From positions 1-5,414 of the forward strand of contig JBGTBQ010000342.1 of NCBI GenBank assembly GCA_041749275.1: 5,414 bases of DNA, given 5' to 3'. Both the position numbers and the translations under genes were made by a program. The notes below the pieces were generated by a model. That model was not told the DNA's origin. It worked only from the letters and a program-made list of their open reading frames with translations, and ran no database searches. Shown piece by piece: positions 1 through 5,414 of this stretch; position 1 is the stretch's first letter; each line of letters starts with the position of its first letter. Source of the DNA: JBGTBQ01 sp041749275. GTDB taxonomy: Bacteria > Acidobacteriota > Blastocatellia > Pyrinomonadales > Pyrinomonadaceae.

Positions 1-1825
1 TCTCGGCCTCGCGCTCGACGCGCACGCGGACGGCGCGGTCTTCGATCTTGGAGAACAACTCGCGCGCGCGCCGCTCGAAGTCTGCGGTCGCGCTTTCGAG
101 TTCACGGGCGAAAGCGGACTGGCGCTCGCGTTCGCGGCGCTCGGCTTCGCGGTCGAGCGCGGCATATTTGTCGGCGACCGCGCGCCGTTCCTCTTCGAGC
201 GCGCGGCGCAGAGCCTCGGCCTCTTCAGACTCGCGCTTGATGCGGCGTAGGTACTCGGCGGCGGCCAGCGACTTTTCGTCAACGAACTCGCGCGCCGCGC
301 CGATGACAGGGTCGGGGATGCCGAAACGCCGCGCGATGTCGAGTCCGGCGGACGAGCCGGCGAGGCCGACGAGCAGACGATAGGTCGGCTCCAACGTCCG
401 CTCGTCAAACTCGACGCTCGCGTTCTCGACGCCCTCTTCGTTGGCGGCGTACATCTTGAGACCGCTGTAGTGCGTCGTGGCGACGACGTGCGCGCCGCAC
501 GCGCGGCGGAAGTGGTCAACGACCGCGACGCCCAGCGCCGAGCCTTCTTCGGGGTCGGTGCCGGTGCCTACTTCATCGAGGAGCACGAGCGCGGGCCGGT
601 CGCATAGCTCCATCATGCGGCGGATGTTCGAGATGTGCGAGGTGAAGGTCGAGAGGTTCGCGGCGAGCGACTGGCGGTCGCCGATGTCGGCGAGCACCGA
701 GGCGTAGAGCGGCACGCGCGCCTCGCGCGCCGGGACGTGCAGTCCCGACAGCGCCATCAAAGATGACAGCCCCGCTGTTTTGAGCACGACGGTTTTGCCG
801 CCCGCGTTCGCGCCGGAGATGACCATCACGGGCCGCGCCGCGTCGAGCCGCAAAGAGACGGGCACGACCTCGCGCCCTTGCGCGCGGAGATTCTCTTCGA
901 GCAGTGGGTGACGCGCTTCGATGAGTTCGAGCGTCGCGTCGTCGCTGATGCGCGGCTCGACGCAGTGCAGGTGCGCGGAGAGCGTCGCCTTCGCGCCGAT
1001 AAAGTCGAGTTCGGCGACCGCGCGCGCCGCCGTCTCGATGGAGCCGATCTCGGCGCGTAGCTCTTCGGTCAGCGTAAAGAGGATGCGCGTGATCTCGCGT
1101 TCCTCAGTCTCGCGCAGGGCTTGCAGTTCGTTGTTCGACTCGATGGTTTCGAGCGGCTCGACGAAGACGGTCGCGCCCGAAGAGGAGAAGCCGTGCGCGA
1201 CGCCGTGGACGCGCCCGCGATGGTCGCTGCGGACGGGAATCACGAAGCGGTCGTTTCTGACCGTGACGAGTTGATCCTGAATCGCCTCTTCCGAGCGGCG
1301 CATCAGGCTTTCGAGCGAGCGCGTGATCGAGGAGCGCAGGCGATTGATGTCGGCGCGGATGCGTTGCAGTTCCGGACTCGCGCGGTCGTCCAGTTCGCCG
1401 GACGGCAAAATTTTTGCGAAGACGCGCGCCGCGAGCGAGGGCAAGGTGCGTGGCAGTCCCTCGACGATTGACCAGAGCACGGGCGATGCCTCGCGCTCGG
1501 CGTGGACAGAGGCGCGTGCGTCCGCCGCTTGCTCCGAGAGGCGCGCGAGTTCAAGGAGCGTCAGCGGCTCAAGGATCGAGCCTTCGATGCGAAGCCGCGC
1601 GAGCGCTTCCGACGGTTCGGCCAACTCCGAGAAGGCCCACGCCGCGCCGCGCTTCCTTAGCTCGACGCACTCCGAGACGGCGCGCAGCGCACGTCGCACG
1701 GCTTCCGCTTCGGAGAGCGGCGCGAGCGTCTCGCACAGAGCGCGGCCCATCGGCGTCTGCGCGCCGCGCCGGACGAGCACGCGCAGCCCGTCATATTCGA
1801 GTGTGGAGAAAGCCTGTTCGTTCAC
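1..1825 (-). CDS. mutS2: Endonuclease MutS2, 3' end beyond window edge
   Basis: MutS2 is a cytoplasmic MutS-family ATPase without the mismatch-recognition domain. Family members suppress recombination (Helicobacter) or act on collided ribosomes (Bacillus). My reading of the reverse strand gives 608 uninterrupted codons from a GTG start. The N-terminal MutS2 motif LEYDGLRVL (residues 9-17) supports this start. The helical core/clamp spans about 20-320, with VRNDRFVIPV near 189-198 and SSSGATVFVEP near 214-224. The ATPase has Walker A GANAGGKT (338-345), the STFTSHI segment (392-398), Walker B LVLLDE (413-418, D417/E418), TGTDPEEGSAL after it, and the TTH switch (H452). GLDIARRFGIP (494-504) is the usual post-ATPase motif. 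A charged, Arg/Glu-rich coiled coil runs from about 516 to the edge. The C-terminal Smr nuclease domain would lie outside the window, so nuclease competence cannot be judged. There is no Shine-Dalgarno before the GTG, and the start overlaps the preceding reading frame's TGA as GTGA. Confidence 0.96.
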   Translation of the reverse strand, partial: MNEQAFSTLEYDGLRVLVRRGAQTPMGRALCETLAPLSEAEAVRRALRAVSECVELRKRGAAWAFSELAEPSEALARLRIEGSILEPLTLLELARLSEQAADARASVHAEREASPVLWSIVEGLPRTLPSLAARVFAKILPSGELDDRASPELQRIRADINRLRSSITRSLESLMRRSEEAIQDQLVTVRNDRFVIPVRSDHRGRVHGVAHGFSSSGATVFVEPLETIESNNELQALRETEEREITRILFTLTEELRAEIGSIETAARAVAELDFIGAKATLSAHLHCVEPRISDDATLELIEARHPLLEENLRAQGREVVPVSLRLDAARPVMVISGANAGGKTVVLKTAGLSSLMALSGLHVPAREARVPLYASVLADIGDRQSLAANLSTFTSHISNIRRMMELCDRPALVLLDEVGTGTDPEEGSALGVAVVDHFRRACGAHVVATTHYSGLKMYAANEEGVENASVEFDERTLEPTYRLLVGLAGSSAGLDIARRFGIPDPVIGAAREFVDEKSLAAAEYLRRIKRESEEAEALRRALEEERRAVADKYAALDREAERRERERQSAFARELESATADFERRARELFSKIEDRAVRVRVEREAE

Positions 1826-1849
1826 GATTCGACAATAGTAAATCGTGAA
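1821..1849. repeat. 9-bp inverted repeat over the mutS2 start codon
   Basis: TTCACGATT (1821-1829) and AATCGTGAA (1841-1849) are perfect reverse complements separated by 11 bases. In a minus-strand transcript that reads through from upstream, the stem would pair the GTG start codon (1825-1823) and hide it. A transcript starting at the candidate promoter just described would lack the 5' arm. The patch also contains several near copies of ATTCACG/ATTCAAG, so it may be a piece of a simple intergenic repeat rather than a selected regulator. Confidence 0.6.
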
Positions 1850-2262
1850 TCTTGAATAGACAAAAGCCGTGAGCCGTTTAAGGGCCGGTGTCTGGTCAGA
1901 TAATGTCCCAGCGAGTGCCCGGCGACGCCGCGCGCCTCCCATCCGCCGTAAAGCTCGCCCTTCGGCGTCAGCCCGGCGTACTTGCGCGCGTTGTGCAGTA
2001 AACGGTCGGCGTCGAGTTCCAAGAGGTACTTCGCGTTGCGCTCCATCGCCGCCCTGAACGGGCTGTCGAGCAACTCCACCTGCCGGAGCGCGAAAGGCTC
2101 CACCGTCGAAACAGCGCGCCGCGTGGGCGCTGAACTCAGCGGCGCGGGGTTTTGTTTGACGGAGACGGATCGAGGTTGGAGCCTCGCCGCGCCCGCTCCG
2201 TGTAGGGCGAGAGCAGAGAGCAGCGCGCACAGTTGAAACAGGTTGCGGAGAGTCGCTTTCAC
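1822..2262 (-). pseudogene. Truncated GH127/DUF1680 family glycosidase, N-terminal remnant
   Basis: GH127 enzymes (beta-L-arabinofuranosidase type, formerly DUF1680) are usually about 600 residues or more and are often secreted. Here a 146-codon frame starts at GTG 2262, with GAGGG (2277-2273) ten bases upstream. It begins with a signal peptide (VKATLRNLFQLCALLSALAL, then HGAGA), a 30-residue linker, and then typical family N-terminal sequence: FALRQVELLDSPF (57-69), YLLELDADRLLH (79-90), AGLTPKGELYGGWE (96-109) and GHSLGHYL (115-122). After residue 122-123 similarity stops, and about 23 residues of unrelated sequence encoded by AT-richer DNA lead to a TGA. The whole catalytic barrel is missing, so no glycosidase activity is expected. 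It lies 34 bp downstream of cheW and its TGA overlaps the mutS2 GTG. The family call rests on recalled motifs. Alternatives are an assembly join or expression of a short secreted peptide. Confidence 0.8.
1835..1863 (-). promoter_or_regulatory. Possible sigma-70-like promoter for mutS2
   Basis: On the minus strand TTGTCT (1863-1858, 4 of 6 to the -35 consensus) is followed by a 17-base spacer and TACTAT (1840-1835, 4 of 6 to the -10 consensus). This sits in a short AT-rich patch within GC-rich DNA. Transcription would start around 1829-1827, only 2-4 bases before the mutS2 GTG at 1825, giving a nearly leaderless message. This agrees with the absence of a Shine-Dalgarno. Two 4/6 hexamers in AT-rich DNA can occur by chance, so this is a candidate only. 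Confidence 0.4.
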
Positions 2263-2270
2263 CAGACACC
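1887..2270. repeat. 10-bp inverted repeats bounding the GH127 remnant
   Basis: GGTGTCTGGT (1887-1896) and its exact reverse complement ACCAGACACC (2261-2270) are 364 bases apart. One copy overlaps the GTG start of the glycosidase remnant and the other lies exactly where family similarity ends. No target-site duplication or transposase was seen, so these are not called as insertion-sequence ends. Chance is possible for a 10-mer, but the coincidence with both boundaries is notable. Confidence 0.5.
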
Positions 2271-2296
2271 ATCCCTCTTCACATCATTACCCGGCC

Positions 2297-2821
2297 TCAT
2301 TTCTCGTCATGGTTTACGACGCGCGGTCTTCGCCGGTCAGCGTCCTGCATGGCGGCATCGAACAGGCGCGCGGGGTCGAGGACGAGGACCGGAACGCCGT
2401 CGAGTATGAGCCTGCCGCGCAACGGAACGGCGGCGTTCGTATTTTGTTCAAGCGCGCGGGCGGGCGCGGCGATGATGCGCTCGACGCGTTCGACGGCGAG
2501 CGCAAGCTGCTCGTCGCCGCGCAGAGAGACGATGAAACGCGGCGAGACGGTATCACCTTCGGCGTGCGGCCCGCGCGTGTTCTCGTCGAGCAAGAGGAGC
2601 GGGTCGAGCACCGTCCGCATACGCCCGCGCACGCAGACAAGGCCGAGCACCGCCGGCGGCGCGCCGGGCAGCGGCGTCGGTCTCAACCCCTCGGTCACGC
2701 TGTCGGCCTCGTCGGCGTAGACGGCGAAAGCACGCTCACCCGCGCGCATCACGGCCAGTTCGCGCCGCTCGCCTTCAGCCGTCGTCGGGGTCTCTAAATT
2801 TTCGTCGGAGTGTTGGCTCAT
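2297..2821 (-). CDS. CheW-like domain protein, orphan
   Basis: CheW-type domains are SH3-like beta-barrel adaptors that couple chemoreceptors to the CheA kinase at the cytoplasmic membrane. The 174-residue product has a polar N-terminal tail (1-20) and then one CheW-like domain: a first strand region ELAVMRAGERAFAVYADEAD (21-40), the typical turn PLPGAPPAVLGLVCVRGRM (50-68) with VRG at 64-66, VLDPLLLL (71-78), FIVSLRGDEQLALAVERVERII (96-117), and a closing LILDGVPVLVLDPARLF (138-154). It has no signal peptide or membrane segment. I chose ATG 2821. An in-frame GTG at 2851 would add ten residues (MLEPRPSLNE), and neither start has a convincing Shine-Dalgarno. No CheA, receptor or methylation genes are nearby, so it may serve a remote chemosensory cluster or a different kinase. 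The domain call is firm; the role is not. Confidence 0.85.
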   Translation of the reverse strand: MSQHSDENLETPTTAEGERRELAVMRAGERAFAVYADEADSVTEGLRPTPLPGAPPAVLGLVCVRGRMRTVLDPLLLLDENTRGPHAEGDTVSPRFIVSLRGDEQLALAVERVERIIAAPARALEQNTNAAVPLRGRLILDGVPVLVLDPARLFDAAMQDADRRRPRVVNHDEK

Positions 2822-3041
2822 CTCGTTGAGGGACGGCCTCGGTTCTAGCACGCCGGAAGATGCGCGTCAACGCTTTCGAGCGAGCGCCTGTTGCCTTTCA
2901 CTTCAACCGGTTACACTGACGGCAAACCGTTACGTTCGCCGCCGCGTAAATTCGCGCTCCGTTAGTGGCGCGGGGAATAAATTGCATCTCGTCGGTGATA
3001 AAGATTTGGGCGGGTGGAATTATGCAACGAAAGGTCAGAGG
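2822..3041. promoter_or_regulatory. Divergent intergenic region between cheW-like and thioredoxin/NHL genes
   Basis: These 220 bases separate two divergent starts and should hold both promoters. Open frame continues upstream of 3042 on the plus strand, but its sequence is low in recognisable protein features and is probably non-coding. Visible elements are a near-direct repeat AACCGGTTAC (2905-2914) and AACCGTTAC (2925-2933) whose starts are 20 bases apart, with the first containing the palindrome AACCGGTT. There is also a weak plus-strand TTGCCT (2891) to TACACT (2912) pair with a short 15-base spacer. I see no convincing promoter for cheW and no riboswitch. Confidence 0.4.
3030..3041 (+). 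promoter_or_regulatory. Ribosome binding site selecting the ATG at 3042
   Basis: AAAGG (3030-3034) ends seven bases before ATG 3042. A second purine run, GAGG, directly abuts the ATG. The site fixes the start at 3042 rather than at in-frame starts as far upstream as 2826, and the chosen start places a signal peptide at the very N-terminus. Confidence 0.75.
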
Positions 3042-5216
3042 ATGTTGAAAAGAGTGTTGGCGTTTGTCGTGTCCGTGTGTCTGTTACTCGCGCTCGCTTC
3101 GGCGGACGCATCGCGGATGGCGCGGGCGCAGGGAGAGGTTAATCCGAGTACGACGGAAAGTGAGGACGAGATGTCGGCACGGCAACAGGGGCGCGTGCGC
3201 GCGCCGGAACTCATGGGCGACCGCGGCTGGCTGAACACGGACAAGCCGCTCTCGCTCGCGGCGCTGCGCGGCAAGGTCGTGCTCCTCGACTTCTGGACTT
3301 ACGGGTGCATCAACTGCATCCACATCATCCCCGACCTTCAGCGGCTCGAAGAGAAGTACGCTAAACAACTCGTCGTCATCGGCGTCCACTCCGCGAAGTT
3401 CGAGAACGAGAAGGAGACCGAGAACATCCGCCGCATCATCCTCCGCTACCAGATCGAGCACCCGGTCGTCAACGACGCGGACTTCCGCATCTGGAACTCT
3501 TACGCGGTGAAAGCGTGGCCGACGCAGGTCTTGATTGACCCCGCCGGATACGTCGTCGGCGCGGTCAGCGGCGAGGGCAACTATCAGGTGATTGATGAGG
3601 CGATAGGCGAACTCGTGACGGAGGCACGCAAGCGCGGCGCTCTGAACGAGCAGCCCTTGAAGCTCGCGCTCGAACGGGCGAAGGTGGGCGATTTGCCGCT
3701 CGCTTTCCCCGGCAAGATCGTCGCCGACGAGAAGAGCGACCGGCTCTTTATCGCCGACTCGAACCACAACCGCATCGTCGTCACGCGTCTCGACGGCACG
3801 CACATCGAGACCATCGGGACGGGCGAGCGCGGCGCGGGCAACGGAAGCTTCGAGCAGGCGAGTTTTCATCGTCCACAAGGCATGGCCCTCGACGGCGATA
3901 CCCTTTACGTCGCCGACACGGCGAACCACCTGATCCGCCGCGTGAACTTGAAAGCGCGCACCGTCGAAACCATCGCGGGAACGGGCAAGCAGTTGCGCGA
4001 CTACCGGCTCAGGTTAGATTCAATGGAAAAGCCACCGCTCAGTTCACCGTGGGACTTGCAAGTCATGGGACAGACGCTCTACATCGCCATGGCCGGCCCG
4101 CACCAAATCTGGGCGATGGATTTACCGAGCCGGAAGCTTTCGGTCTTCGCCGGGTCGGGGCGTGAGGCGCGCTTGGACGGCCCACGCGACGAGGCCGCGT
4201 TCGCACAACCTTCGGGACTGACGACCGACGGCAAAACGCTCTACGTCGCCGACAGCGAGTCGAACATCATCCGCGCGATTGACCTCGCGGAAGACGCGCC
4301 GGCGGCCTCAACCGCTGCTTCGAAAGCTTCGCCTTCGTCAACGTTTGAGGGGCAGGTGCGGACGCTCGCCGGCGGCGACCTCTTCGAGTTCGGCGACGCG
4401 GACGGGCGCGGCGACGACGTGCGTTTGCAGCACCCGCTCGGCGTTCTCTTTCACGACGGCAAGGTCTTCATCGCCGACACGTACAACCACAAGCTTAAAA
4501 CCCTCGACCCGAAAAACCGCTCGGTGAAGACCTTCCTCGGCACGGGCAAGCCCGGACAGACGGACGGCGCGTCCGCGACTTTTTACGAACCGGGCGGGTT
4601 GACCATCGCGCGCGGCAAGCTCTACGTCGCCGACACGAACAACCACGCCGTCCGCGTCGTTGACCTCAAGACGAAGCGGACGACGACGCTCAAGCTCAAC
4701 GGCCTGCGCCCGCCCGACAACCGGGAGTCGCTCGCCTCGGCGACGGACGAGGACGAGGCCGGGCCGGACGCGAAAGAGATTAAGCTTGAGCCGCAACTCT
4801 TCGGCGTGTCCGGCGCGGGCGCGCTCGTCGTTGACGTGAAGCTGCCGGCGGGTTATCACCTCAACCCGCTGGCGCCGCATCGGTATAAAGTCTCAATCGA
4901 GGGCGACAACAGACACGTCGCGCTCGGCGGCGCGGGCGCGGATGATGCGGCAGCGCGGCCTGTCTCGAAAGTGTCGAAGGACTTACAACTTCCACTGCGT
5001 CTGCCGCTGCGTGCGCTCGCGCCCGGCGTGTCGGACTTGCGCGTGCAGCTCACGCTCTATTATTGCCGCGAAGACAACACCGGCACGTGCCGCATCAGGA
5101 CGCTCGCGTGGCGCGTGCCGGTCGAAGTGACGAACGCGACGGGCGCGCCCGCGGAGGTCAACGTGCGCGGCGAGATACGGCTATCGGATGGTGAGAGGGA
5201 ATCGAGTGGACCGTGA
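3042..5216 (+). CDS. Exported thioredoxin-like / NHL-propeller / DsbD-alpha-like protein (NHLRC2-like)
   Basis: The 724-residue precursor has a signal peptide (MLKRVLAFVVSVCLLLALAS; cleavage perhaps near residue 23 or 30), so it likely acts outside the cytoplasmic membrane. A TlpA/thioredoxin-like domain spans about 54-195: WTYGCINC at 85-92 gives active-site C89/C92, and AWP at 158-160 supplies the cis-proline. Six NHL blades follow at about 222-260, 275-315, 335-373, 388-445, 463-502 and 515-551, with repeated LYVAD/FIAD and NH cores and GTG/AGTG blade ends. Blade 3 has the variant YIAMAGPHQIW (347-357). An Ala/Ser-rich insert (about 417-437) splits blade 4. An acidic linker (560-580) leads to a beta domain (580-712) resembling DsbD-alpha, with C675 and C683 in YYCREDNTGTCR. 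The order Trx, six-bladed NHL propeller and C-terminal beta domain matches the NHLRC2 family. A thiol-disulfide role is inferred; the substrate is unknown. It is monocistronic as far as visible. Confidence 0.93.
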   Translation: MLKRVLAFVVSVCLLLALASADASRMARAQGEVNPSTTESEDEMSARQQGRVRAPELMGDRGWLNTDKPLSLAALRGKVVLLDFWTYGCINCIHIIPDLQRLEEKYAKQLVVIGVHSAKFENEKETENIRRIILRYQIEHPVVNDADFRIWNSYAVKAWPTQVLIDPAGYVVGAVSGEGNYQVIDEAIGELVTEARKRGALNEQPLKLALERAKVGDLPLAFPGKIVADEKSDRLFIADSNHNRIVVTRLDGTHIETIGTGERGAGNGSFEQASFHRPQGMALDGDTLYVADTANHLIRRVNLKARTVETIAGTGKQLRDYRLRLDSMEKPPLSSPWDLQVMGQTLYIAMAGPHQIWAMDLPSRKLSVFAGSGREARLDGPRDEAAFAQPSGLTTDGKTLYVADSESNIIRAIDLAEDAPAASTAASKASPSSTFEGQVRTLAGGDLFEFGDADGRGDDVRLQHPLGVLFHDGKVFIADTYNHKLKTLDPKNRSVKTFLGTGKPGQTDGASATFYEPGGLTIARGKLYVADTNNHAVRVVDLKTKRTTTLKLNGLRPPDNRESLASATDEDEAGPDAKEIKLEPQLFGVSGAGALVVDVKLPAGYHLNPLAPHRYKVSIEGDNRHVALGGAGADDAAARPVSKVSKDLQLPLRLPLRALAPGVSDLRVQLTLYYCREDNTGTCRIRTLAWRVPVEVTNATGAPAEVNVRGEIRLSDGERESSGP

Positions 5217-5217
5217 A

Positions 5218-5229
5218 GATTTGACGCGG
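5218..5229. repeat. Extra copy of the palindromic element's end motif
   Basis: GATTTGACGCGG (5218-5229) differs by one base from GATTTAACGCGG (5269-5280), the outer end of the large palindrome downstream. The inverted right end carries GATTTACCGCGG. This third copy begins two bases after the stop codon of the thioredoxin/NHL gene and may be the remains of an older or nested element. Confidence 0.55.
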
Positions 5230-5266
5230 CGTGGTTCACCGCGCGGGTTGAGCTTCAGTCGAACGG

Positions 5267-5395
5267 AGGATTTAACGCGGAGGGCGCGGAGAGGCGCGGA
5301 GGGCGCGGAGGAAAACAGATTCAAAGTTGAATCTCAAAGCAGCTATTGCTTTTCTGTGCTCTCCGCGATGCTCTGCGTTCTCCGCGGTAAATCCT
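5267..5395. repeat. Imperfect palindromic intergenic repeat (MITE/REP-like)
   Basis: The left arm (5267-5314, AGGATTTAACGCGGAGGG onward) and right arm (5350-5395, ending CCGCGGTAAATCCT) are imperfect reverse complements over about 46 bases. They share AGGATTTA, CGCGGAG and later GCGGAG blocks and end in AAAA/TTTT next to the loop. The left arm is itself built of short GCGGAGGGC/GCGGAGAGG direct repeats. The 35-base loop holds a perfect 8-bp inverted repeat. Elements with this GCGGAG style are common as dispersed non-coding repeats in several bacterial phyla (recalled knowledge). It has no transposase. It could also end transcription of the upstream gene, although no T-run follows the right arm. 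A 69-codon frame across it (5188-5397) is a by-product of the repeat. Confidence 0.8.
5317..5334. repeat. 8-bp inverted repeat in the loop of the palindrome
   Basis: AGATTCAA (5317-5324) and TTGAATCT (5327-5334) are perfect reverse complements with a 2-base spacer, nested inside the larger palindrome. In RNA this would form a small secondary hairpin with one or two opened inner pairs. It may be part of the element's normal structure. Confidence 0.6.
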
Positions 5396-5414
5396 GACCT
5401 GCCGGACGTTCAAC

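Noticed and set aside
1323..1838. 171-codon plus-strand frame, with other plus-strand frames between 48 and 1848
   Set aside because: All are antisense to the continuous mutS2 frame and are rich in Arg/Ser/Ala, as expected from the opposite strand of a GC-rich gene.
2243..2797. 184-codon plus-strand frame opposite the CheW-like gene
   Set aside because: The minus-strand frame has clear CheW-domain motifs; this one has only charged low-complexity sequence.
2826..3041. 72-residue N-terminal extension of the thioredoxin/NHL protein
   Set aside because: The internal ATG at 3042 has a good ribosome binding site and is followed at once by a signal peptide, which the extension would bury.
3022..3048. 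Eight-codon leader frame (MQRKVRGC) overlapping the ATG at 3042
   Set aside because: It has no ribosome binding site of its own and no attenuation structure; short frames like this are expected by chance.
3084..3929. 281-codon open frame on the minus strand
   Set aside because: It is antisense to the thioredoxin and NHL coding sequence, has low-complexity Val/Asp/Arg composition typical of GC-rich shadow frames, and matches no family I recognise.
5267..5395. CRISPR array or rho-independent terminator
   Set aside because: The repeat units are irregular, 9-10 bases long and without spacers, so this is not CRISPR. The palindrome is not followed by a T-run, so a canonical terminator cannot be claimed.
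5188..5397. 69-codon plus-strand frame at the right end
   Set aside because: It overlaps the end of the thioredoxin/NHL gene and otherwise translates the palindromic repeat.

Overview
This is a GC-rich (roughly 65% by eye) bacterial chromosomal window with two divergent transcription units. No organism is named by the sequence. The combination of a secreted thioredoxin/NHL/DsbD-like protein, a GH127-type glycosidase remnant, MutS2, and GC-rich genes separated by short AT-rich repeats best fits Acidobacteriota, perhaps the Blastocatellia side. This is inference from gene content only; there is no rRNA or other marker.

Minus strand, read from 2821 down to 1: an orphan CheW-domain protein (2821-2297); the 5' end of a GH127/DUF1680 glycosidase gene (GTG at 2262) that loses family similarity after about 120 codons and stops at 1822; and mutS2 (GTG at 1825), which runs off the left edge with 608 of an expected ~780-800 codons present. 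The GH127 remnant and mutS2 overlap as GTGA. The remnant looks like the relic of a large deletion or rearrangement that put foreign tail sequence, a possible promoter and a start-codon hairpin directly in front of mutS2.

Plus strand: after a 220-bp divergent intergenic region, a 724-residue exported protein (3042-5216) combines a thioredoxin-like domain with a CINC active site, a six-bladed NHL propeller and a C-terminal DsbD-alpha-like beta domain with its own cysteine pair. It resembles the NHLRC2 family in layout and is the best-defined gene here. It is followed by a ~130-bp imperfect palindromic repeat (5267-5395) that fills the right end and is probably a dispersed non-coding element.

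The genes do not form an obvious pathway. The points worth attention are the truncated glycosidase with 10-bp inverted repeats at both of its boundaries, the predicted near-leaderless start of mutS2, the paired redox sites of the thioredoxin/NHL protein, and the 3' palindromic element. I found no CRISPR array, tRNA, rRNA, transposase, phage gene or defence system.
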